Part shown: positions 23,053 to 33,600 of the stretch, piece after piece
How the letters are laid out: each line of letters opens with the position of its first letter
Position numbering within the stretch: the stretch's first letter is position 1
Source of the DNA: Lepidostoma basale
Lineage: Eukaryota > Arthropoda > Insecta > Trichoptera > Lepidostomatidae
Length of the DNA stretch: 64,000 nt
Direction of reading: 5' to 3'
NCBI GenBank assembly: GCA_022606425.2
Contig: JAHDVF020000938.1
Coordinates: forward strand, 434,001 to 498,000
The notes under the pieces: model-generated
The model's database searches: none
The model's input: the letters and a program-made list of their open reading frames with translations, nothing else
What the model was told of the DNA's origin: nothing
Program-made: the position numbers and the translations under genes

Positions 23053-23087
23053 AAGAGTCCTTATAATAATTGTTAATTAATAAATAC

Positions 23088-23370
23088 TTAACTAACTACC
23101 TAACCATCTCGCCGTATCCACGAATGCAGAAGTCAAACTGTTATTTTCTGACACACTTTTCGTTTCTTGTTTCCCCACATTTAATATTCGATTGATTTTA
23201 TAGTTCCACGATTTCCCCGGTCTTCCTATATTTCTTGTTCCATTCACATCGTTAACGTTTACTTTCTTCATCATTTTTTTTATTCACCATGTCTATGTGT
23301 CCAAAATATTTTAATGAACTTCATATTTTCATTCGATACTCTATCATTTACAGATTTACCACACTTTCGT
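23088..23370 (-). mobile_element. LINE-C 3' fragment, decayed
   Basis: The minus strand encodes KVNVNDVNGTRNIGRPGKSWNYKIN and ends in a GTTA-type tail at 23088-23105. Confidence 0.6.
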
Positions 23371-23690
23371 TTTGCAAGGCAATATCTTCTACGACGAGGA
23401 AGATTGTCTGTACCGAAATGCTGTCCTTGCACGACCGAAGCTTCGCAATGGCCGGACTTCAACCTAGAAAAATCTTCCTACGGGCGACAACTTCAATGAG
23501 AAACCGTCAGAGTTTAAATCTAACTCAAAAGGAACATCAGATTATCATATCCTGTAAATTTTGATGGACTGCGTCAGGTAAAGCCCCACATTCTATGTAT
23601 AGTTTATAACTAGTTTGTAATGTATCTATAGCATTTTCTACAGCTCCCTTGAGGTGATTAATTCATAAATGACCTCTCGACTCGACGACC
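23371..23690 (+). mobile_element. LINE-I 3' end, decayed
   Basis: It encodes a damaged version of the LINE-I tail (CTEMLSLHDRSFAMAGLQPRK) followed by the family 3' UTR with ACAGCTCCCTTGAGGTGATT. Confidence 0.6.
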
Positions 23691-23905
23691 TTCATAGCCG
23701 AGTGGTTATTAACTGCCTCACCAAAGGACCCGGGGTCGATTCTCAGCAATGACAGTGTGATTGTCACACTGTCTTTGGTCTGGTGTAGAATTCACGTGCC
23801 AATAAAATAGCGATAAATTATCTATAATACATGTCACGAGAATCAATAGAATAGCTAGAACCTTAACATCGATTTGGCTCGCACTGTAATGACGTAAAGA
23901 GCGAT
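23684..23905 (+). mobile_element. tRNA-derived SINE copy
   Basis: It has a tRNA-like head with box B GGGTCGATTCT, the body GTGTGATTGTCACACTGTCT and the 3' segment CATCGATTTGGCTCGCACTG. Confidence 0.7.
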
Positions 23906-23989
23906 TCAACAAGTATAGATCCATTATTTGGTCACCGCATGAGATCTGATATTCTGTGATGGTAAAGGGAGTGTAGAAAAAATGCTTGC

Positions 23990-24335
23990 GCTTTCTTTAC
24001 CTCAGGGAGCGCGGTTATTACCCATGGTACTTTCCGACTGAATTCTTGCTAGGTATGCTTAGCTATCAATCATTGGAAAGAAGGAGGAATATCCACTAGG
24101 AAGTTCGCCTCTTTCAGCCGATTGGCGACCGTATACATAACTCGGATGTCCTGAGTGATGTAGGTATATTTGTCCCTGATAAATACCTTCATCAAAGACA
24201 GCACAGATTGTTTTATTTGCCACGTTGCAGAACTAACCTGCCAATAGTAGAGCAATCCCATTGCTTAATCGGGTCGCCTCGGAGGTCGACATATTTCGTG
24301 AGTTACCTCAGGGATGCAATATGAATGTTGTGATT
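23990..24335 (+). mobile_element. LINE-A 3' end, decayed
   Basis: It resembles 1-300: TTCTTGCTAGGTATGCTTAG and ACCTTCATCAAAGACAGCAC. Several deletions. It lies immediately past the 3' end of gene A. Confidence 0.62.
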
Positions 24336-24420
24336 GTTATCTCCAATGCGTAGTATGTCTTTTTTTAAATGTTATTTTGAAACAAACTGCGCTTTATCAT
24401 CTTATTTTAATGTTATCTTA

Positions 24421-24426
24421 TTTATT
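24421..24426 (-). terminator. Candidate polyadenylation signal of gene A
   Basis: AATAAA on the minus strand begins 34 bases after the gene A stop codon. It sits just before the degraded LINE-A copy at 23995-24335, which fits a very short 3' UTR. A cDNA 3' end would confirm it. Confidence 0.5.
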
Positions 24427-24459
24427 AATACTTAACAATAATATTTGATTCTTTATCAA

Positions 24460-24644
24460 TTATTCGGGTTCTGTTATTTTCAATTTTTCTGGAATCGTTT
24501 CATCTTGCTGTTTTTCAACATCTCCATTCATCGGGGATAGTTCCACTTCATTTAGATGCAGATCAGGAAGAACTTTCTTGTATAATCTTCTGGCCCAATA
24601 CGCAAGTATTATCATTTCCATTAGCATGGCGTAGTTGTAAATCA
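24460..24644 (-). CDS. Gene A exon 7 and stop
   Basis: The exon begins after acceptor TTCTAG; its first two bases complete Leu302. It encodes the end of TM7 (LAYWARRLYKK) and an acidic cytosolic tail rich in Glu and Pro, ending at a TAA. The open frame begins with a GTG codon and is an exon, not an independent gene. Confidence 0.92.
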
Positions 24645-27600
24645 CTAGAAAAATAAAAATGAAATACGATATTAATTTTATTTATAATACAAAATATTTT
24701 TTTCCCTCCAGAAAAATCATGTAACAATCATAAGCACATTTTTAATCTTATTAATAATTTAATCTTTACTACAAATCCTTTAATGTATGTTCAATTTGCA
24801 TTAACATGTAATTTAGAAAATCAATGTTACAATATCAATATCTTCAAATTAGTTCTACTACCTAATTCATTACTACCCTGAAGATGGAGACTGCAACGAT
24901 CTACGAAACGTCGGTGGAAAAAGACAAGTTAAGATCTATTTACACTCATCAGTTATTACCGTCCCGGCCGACACGTCACGATAAAAATTGGTCGGCCGCA
25001 ACTAATGAGTGTAAATAGACCTTTACACGGGTTTTGCAAGATACCAAAAAACTTATAAATGTAATATTATCAATTATCATACTATTAACCAGTTTAATCA
25101 AATTTAAACCGGAGCATATTTTTGATAATACTCACAGCTGGCTAAAACGAACGGGGTAATAGACGAAAAGCAAGGAAGAACGCCGCTGTCCAGAAGTATC
25201 CTTGTCAAAAGTCCGTAGAATTGGGATGAGAGGGTGACCAACTGAAGCGCTAGGAATTTCGCCGTTAAGGAATAACCATCCAGTACGTCCTTCAATACAT
25301 TTGTAATCATCCTCATGGCCCAAATTCCGATCAAAATTGTGATCAGTATTGTTGGCTGCAAGTACGCCAATCTAGTTGTCACTTGATACGGTTTCTAAAA
25401 TCAAAAATAATAATTCAACTAACCATCACGCCGTCTCTCCGAAAGGAATGTCAGAAATAATGGAGCGCCACACTGTTCTTTCCAGAAATATTTCTTCATA
25501 CATTTATACATCGTGTCATGCACGAACGTCGATTATTCCGACTCCGCTGACATTTAATAATTGATTTATTTGATCATAACGTCGCAATGTTTTCCTCGAT
25601 CTTCCTCTATGCCATGTTCCGTATATTTAGTTAGCATATACTATCTTCACCATTATTTCTTCATTCGTTCTTTCGTATTTGTATACAATCAAAATGTTGT
25701 CCATATTAAATATTACACATCAAAGAAAATTATATTTTTCAAACGTTTAATTATATTTTTAGGGAGTCACATGTTTTGCTTTGCTAGGGCATCGTGTTAT
25801 ACATATCCAAGCGTGTTCTTCTTGCCATTCTCAGAACTTGTTTAGCAATCACATATTTGAATAAATGTTTTCGCACTTTAGTTCAAAATAATATTTTATG
25901 ACGTGTTATGATAAATTTGTCAATACAAACCTGTTTTTCTGCCCAAAAAACAAGAAATACTAAATAAAGCGCTCCTTGGACGATGGGAAGTTGAATAATC
26001 AATACTCTAAGTAAGTGCATTCTCTTTCTGAAAAAATAATATATTTGTTAATTTATTTAGTAAATAAAATTCATAAAAATATATCTTCATAGAATTTTTA
26101 ATACGTTTTAAGCGGTTGACATGTTTGAGGGCATTATCAAGTATAATTTGATATAGCATTTGTAGAGCGAAACATGTTACTCCATAAAACTTCAAAAAAC
26201 CAACTTATTCATCAATACACTCGTACTTAATACTTAATACGAAATATTTCATATTGATGAAAACGTTAAATTTCTATGAATTTTATTATATTAAATGGAA
26301 GTGACATATTTAATCTTGCTATTAAATAATCAAATGCCAATTTGCCACAGTCGGTTGGTGGTCTAGCAGACAGAACGCTTAGCTTTTGATTCAAGGAACT
26401 TAAGTTCAAATGTAGACACTACCGAAAGAATAATGAGATTTTTCTGCTCATATTGGAGAATTTTTAAATAATTCTCATACCATTGATTTAAATCCTTGGT
26501 ATTATTAGTCTTAAACCACCCTAACTATTTGAACGTACGTGATACGTTCACTGTGACTGTACCATTCTGCGCTATCCCGTATCACGTACGCGCTTGAGAA
26601 AAAGTAATGTACCTAAAATGTACATACTGTTAGGGATACGCGCGTGTGCCAACAACACTCGATTACAAGTCTTCATAAATATGATAGTTTACCAAGGGGC
26701 AGGCGAAGTGTGCGGCCGAGTATTTGACGTTTCGTAATTTTAAAAAATGAAATGAATATATAATTAAATATCATAAATAAATAAAATGCTTTTTTTGCAC
26801 GTTCCTCGTAAAATAACCCAAAGGTAGGGCGGTTAAAAACAAAGTAATTATTATACAACCGGAAACCACTCCAGTAACAATTCGCAGAAAATCGCTGTGG
26901 CGGGAAAGCATTTGCCACAGTGATCACCAACATCGGGGGGACCCGACACGACACTATTAGAAGAAGTAGAATGATTATACCCATCATGTATCACATAATT
27001 AGGTTTATCATTTTACTCTGAGCACATCTATTATTACAATATCTCTTGATAATATTTTAGTAAGGCGAAACGTTTCACTCCCATTTAAAACAATAAAAAT
27101 TTAATATGTAAAATAGAAAACATCTATATATTATTTATTCAAGAAAAAATTATATCATTGGCTTTATTTTGAAGTTTCATAAATTGAATAGGAAGCAAAA
27201 CAAAAAAAATTAAACATTCCAGACAGGTGTGAAGTTGCTTTGATAGTTGTGAAATTACTTACGTATTTACTGAGACTTTCGGTAAGAACGAACAGCAGGG
27301 CCAACAGCAGCATGGGGGTGCTTTTAAATTTAGCTTTTTATCATACACCTTTCTGAAATAAAAGTTACATATTTATTGAAAGTGAAGGCATTAACACTGT
27401 GGAATTCCATTGTTATCTCTTCGCTTCTTCTTCTTGTCCTGTCACACTTCCGTGGTGCATAGCAATTAAGATCCATAAAAAGAAATATTCCCATTGACAG
27501 TTTTAAAAAATTAATCAATTCCTTCGTCGTGTCCCGACTAGATTACTGCAATGGTGTCTACGCCAACATCACCAAACAGCAAACAAATAAACTCCATTCT

Positions 27601-30600
27601 GCATTCAATGCAGCAGCAAGACTGATAAGGGGTGTGCCAAAGAGTTGTCACATAACACAGCATCTTAAGGAGCTCCACTGGCTGAAATGTCCAGAAAGGA
27701 CACAATACAAGCTCTGCTGAACGGTCTATAAGGCGTTGCATGGAATGGCACCAGCTTATATATCCGAACTCTACATCAACGAAAACCTGAATGCTAGACA
27801 GTCTACACTGCGATCAGCTAAGTCTTCTTCGATCGGTAGATTGACTGTGCCAAAACGCTGTCCAAGCACAAACTTTGGCGACCGAGCCTTCGCGGTAGCC
27901 GGCCCTTCAGCCTGGAACAGTCTTCAAGCAGACCTTAAGTGCATTGAGAATCAATCAGAGTTTAGATCAAGACTCAAAACGCACCTTTTCAAATTATCAT
28001 TTCCTGACAGGAAGGGCTAATCGACTTCGTCAGGTGCAGCCCTCATACTAAATATGTTTATTATTTTTGTTATCATTATTATTATTATTATTATCTCGTT
28101 GATAAAACGGAGCATCTTCTACAGCGCCCTTGAGATGAGTAATTCATAAAAATGGCCCTCGTTAAATTATCCAATTTATTATATTATTACTATTATTCTC
28201 CAACCGACGTTATCGCATGCCTGATGCCTAACATCATTGCCATTGTAATACACTTTGAGGATTGAAAAATTACCTCTTGTTATTATATATTTTAGTGGAT
28301 CAACAACGACGCTATTTTTCAATTTCAAAGTTTTTGATTTAATAGACATTGATTTGATATACCTTCCAATATTACAAGACTTTAGAATACCCCCTAATGA
28401 CGGAGATATCGAGATCAGTGTACATTACTTAAACATGGAAGCTACTTTTTAAAGTTGCTATGTAATTGTTTATGCTATTTGAAATTTATTATTACATAAT
28501 GAAGGTACGATAAACAGAAAGGCGTGGAAGTTTGATAATAGAAAATTATCATAAGAGATATTTAAATATAGTATAACGAAGCTACGAAAACAAGGGAAAG
28601 AAAGCTCAGATATTTAATTGGGGTTCAAAAATATTTGTACTTCGCATCCATAGAGAATGTGCCAGTTAGAAAGTATTAGAGGCATCTCCGTCAATGTTAT
28701 AGTATTAGCTTACTCTGACTGACCTTGGCCTCAATACAAAATGTGTGTTATGTCTGGTCTGATCATCATATCATCAGCTGCCCACTTCAATAAAAATAAT
28801 GAGAACTGCATACCATGGGCATATTATGCGCCACTGCAGCTTTTTGGCTCCCTCCGCTTACCCGAAGCTGTTATAGGCGCAGCGGCGCCTTTCGTCAGCT
28901 TCACTTGGGCACTCCCTAGACCCGTCCCCCGTCCATGCGGTATTTACGTTAAAAAATAATAATAATAATATATGCATATTTGCAACCAAGGGGGACCCAG
29001 ACCACATTTAAGCTACGCTACTCTCTCTCGATGTCCCGCCGTACACACATTACAATACAACAGCAAAAGAAAATACACAATTGATACATAAATAACATAT
29101 GTTAGAGAAAAAATGATTTAATGGAAGATCAAGGGAAGAAAATAAGAATATCATTGATGGGAAACATCAGACAATATAATGGATTACTGACTGTGGGCCG
29201 CCACAATCAAACACGCTTCGAGGGACAGGAGTAGAATAGAGCAAGTGGTCGCAAACCTCCAGTAGTAGATATGCAGCAAAAGAAGAATAATATATCACCG
29301 TATCACCAAAAATGATCTTTCAAACCGCCTTTAAAGATGTGAATTGATTGTAGATACCTACTCGATGAGTTGTCTCTCTCCTCCGCAGTAGGCAATGAAT
29401 AACCGGAACATCTGGTACACCCCGCACATGAACATCACCTGGGCCGCCGTCTCAGCCAAGAGGTACGCCCTAGGCACTAGTATGGCGCAGAAAGTAACCA
29501 CAGCCACAACCTAAAAGTTTTAGAAATCTTACTGTATTGTATGATATTAAACTTGGTTTATGCATGGAGTCTTTCCATGAATGCATATTCATGCTTTTTA
29601 AATGGACATTGATGGTATTAAGAATACTTTTTGCTACACTTTTAAGCTCATCAAAAAAGATAGAGTTCATATCCTAGCACACCTGTTTCAGATACTCTCG
29701 TCAGTTTCAGATTTTCCTGTAATTTGTCTCCTCAGCCATCTCTTATACTTTGTCGTGCATAAGACTCTCAAGGCCAATGTGGCTGATTTATTGAGCTCTT
29801 CTTTCTGAGATGGTGTTGAGTTGCCTAGTTTATTCGATTCTACTGATAACCTCGTCATAAGTGATATGTTCTCTCTCAATGATATCAGCAACACTAATGG
29901 CAAGTCCAACGTTCTAGCGTCTATGAGTGCTCTTTTAGATATTACGAACCCCAGACAATGTAACCACTGACATTACCAACAGTGTCATTGCAAATAGAGA
30001 ATGAATGAATGCGAATTGCTAGAGCTATAAAACTGGCTTCACCTGGCCAAGGGAAGACAACCCAAACAGAAAATCCTCCAGAGAATGCAAAGGGAAAACT
30101 ACTCTGGATATTATTCCCCAGATCATTACTATGAAAAGGAATAAAGCCATGGCTCTGAGTTCCTTGCGACCCTAGAATGGGTCAGGATACTTTCGATTTG
30201 CCCGGAAAAGAGATCCCTACTCTCAATTGATATTCAACATCGAGGGGTCCTGACTTGTTTTCGGTAGATTTTTTTTTATTATTTTTCATATCTTCTTCGA
30301 TGGATCTACAGCCCATATCGAGCATTAGCCTCCAGTTCTGGTTTTGTAATCATTGCTTTTCATGGGGAGAAGTTATTAGCATCTCGCCCAACCCCCTACC
30401 AGGAGGGTCAGGGTTTTTCTGTTGGGGATTTCCTTCCCTTAGCTGGGTGGTTCCGGTTTTATGGCGCCAGAAGCTCGCCATTTATCCTCTCCTATGTACT
30501 ATGGCTGATGGTATTGCCAGTGGCCCCATTGCCCGGGGCTAGCGGGGCCTAAGAGACCGCTCGTGGACGCTAGGAGTAGGACTATTGGTAGTGTTGCTGA

Positions 30601-33600
30601 TGAAATGCAACTGTGGCATTTCACGGCATTTAAGTGACACATATTTCCCAACAAAATATGCATCTCCGTGACCCTACCAAAGTTTTCCTATAATAAGTAA
30701 AAACTTAATGTAAAAAAACAGTGTTTTTTCTTACCGGATATATACTAATTATTATAATCGTCGGAGTTTTCGCTTTGGGTATAGAATTATTAATTATATG
30801 ACGAACAGTATCCACGTACATAAATATTATTATCACTACAGCGGCAGCCCCGTATGTAAACATTACTCTGCCGTAGACATCCATACCTACAACAGAACAA
30901 TGTTTATGATAAGATCACATATGATAAATATTCCGAACGACATGCGAAAGCAAAATGGGAATTATGAAAATAATACAATTTTCTTCGCAGTATATACGAG
31001 TATTTATAGTTTATTTCAACTTGTTTTCCTAGTTTCGGCAACTGCTGGTGACTGTGTGATGTTTTATTCTACTACTCAATTCTAAGCGAGCGAGCTGCCG
31101 AAACCAGTCAAATCTAGAAACATTATGTAAAGTAAAGCTTAGCATTATACTCGTATTATATTTACAATGAACGAAGATTTTTCTTAAAACTTAATAATAT
31201 AATATAATATTATAATTAATAATTAATATTTCAAAATAGGGATAAGTTGATATCTGAAAATAAACACAATTCACCTCTTTGAAAAATCCAAAATTAACAT
31301 TATTTTGATTCTGTTTAAATCTTATCAACATAACAACAATCTTGGACTAATAAGGCATTTTTTAAAATTTATAAAAAAAAGTGTTTCGTATTGTGTCTAC
31401 GAATTCCATCATTTTCAGTTTTTACGTACTGATTCGAATTTGCTTATATTTATGAATATATAAAATACATCTTCTTCTCCGGTCTCAATCTAAAGATTGA
31501 TCTGCAGCAAGGCGACGCATCTCCTCTTCCACTCCGCTTGGTCCTCGGCAACTCTCGTGCAGCCCATATCTCGACAAATCTGGTCTACGTACTCCTGGCG
31601 AGGTCGTCCTCTGCCAATCTATCCCTCAAACATTCCCTCCTATACATCATGCAGGAAACATTCGTTTCGCAACACATGACCAATCCATCTCGCGCGCCTC
31701 TCCGCTGTGGTGTTCAACTAGTGCCTATTATCTTCAACTCTGCTGAGAACCTCCTCATTGACATAAGATATGATAGATACATGTTAAACTATTTTTTTTA
31801 ATTCATTTTTTTTACCCCAATTCATTGCACTTACTCATTCATACTAGACCCAATTAATTGCCTAAATTTACTACGCTAACCTTTCCTAACCTAACCAAAA
31901 TATACATATCAAAATTAGGTATATTAAGTTTATTATTATATTTTTTTTAAATAACAAATAATATTATTTGGGTTCATTACCAATCGCACATGTGCACATG
32001 TGGATTTATGTGACCCCGGTACATGTTTGCAAAAATATTCAGTTCATATCACAAATAAAGTTTATCGTAATTAGTATTTAAAACACAAATCGTTTGTGAC
32101 TAATCAGTACAAAAATCAATGCAATCAGTGTTGTTAATAAATTTATATTTGTTTTAACTTAATGTTATCAATCGTCTTTATATGATTAATTATACAAATA
32201 TGCTATGCAAATTGAACTTAGACATCAACTTGGCATACCTACTATATATCTTGTGGCATCTGATGGGAATATTGTTGGAAAGGTGATTTGGTGGGTTTTG
32301 GTGGGTGAGGTGAGTGGTTAATCCGTGTGACCCGGAGTGTTCTTCTATATGAGGATCGTTTTTGGGCGCTTGTATCAAAAATTGTATGTGTAAGTTTTTT
32401 TCTTTGAAACCTTGATAATATTTTATTTATAAAATTATAACATAATTCTGGTGCCATATCCTATGCATAATAATTAAAGATAGCAAAAATTCTATTAATA
32501 CAGTAGAGATGATTTCGCTATGACGAAATATATCATATATAATTCAAACAAATAATAAGGTATGACATAATAATGCGTCCATAAAATTTTAAAAAGGTTT
32601 AGAAATATTTAACGAATGAATGAGAAAATAATATTTTTATTATAATAAATTATCGCATTCGAATAACGGTATGACTAATTCAATCAATTACTTTGGTTAT
32701 CTCAGTCGGTCGGAGTGCAACTCTTGCACGTAGGGCATACTTAAAATACTTCGTTAATACGAATGAAAACGTATGTTTTCTAGAATTTCTATTTATAACA
32801 AAATACTGAATATGGTTGATGGGGAATGTTGTTGGAATGGGGAATGTTGTAATTACATAAAGCATGCGCTTAACCCAACCAATGACAGGTCATAAGTCCT
32901 GTAAACACTTTGATCAACCATATTCAGTTTCCAGTTTGCATCTTCGTCTCTATTGAGATACAATTAAATTTCATGAATTAATCACCCACCATGGGTGAAA
33001 TCCAGTATTCATATACAAGTATAAGTATACATTCACAAAAATATTTGTAATCATTCTGGTCAATTCTTTGGCATAAAGATAGGAGTGATATCTCCAGGCG
33101 GCTTCTAAACAATGCGCTAATGGCGATAGCCTTCACATTGTGTTAATAAAGTCGTTTGCTAAATGCTAAAAATTAATCTCCATAGATGGCGTTAGTGTGT
33201 GAATTATATAGATTAATCTTAAAAAGATTTACATATGTAATCAAATCTACATAGATGGCGTATTGAAACTGACATGTGAAGATAGGTATAGATTTGTATC
33301 ATATATACAACCTCCAAAATTTGTCTTACGTGGTCATAAAGAAATAGGTGGAATGGGGAATGTTGTAATTACATAAAGCGTGCGCTTAACCCAACCAATG
33401 ACAGGTCATAAGTCCTGTAAACACCTTGATCAACCATATTCCGTTTCCAGTTTGCATCTTCGTCTCTATTGAGATACAATTAAATTCCCCGTGGTTATTT
33501 AATCTGTATATGGACAAATGTATGAAAGAGCTGAAAGGGTTGGATGTAGGTGCAAAAATGAGCGGAGTGTCAGTAAACTGTCTCTTGTATGCGGATGACG

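Noticed and set aside
24460..24645. Independent short gene beginning at the apparent start codon
   Set aside because: The first codon is GTG directly after a splice acceptor, and the phase fits exon 7 of gene A.
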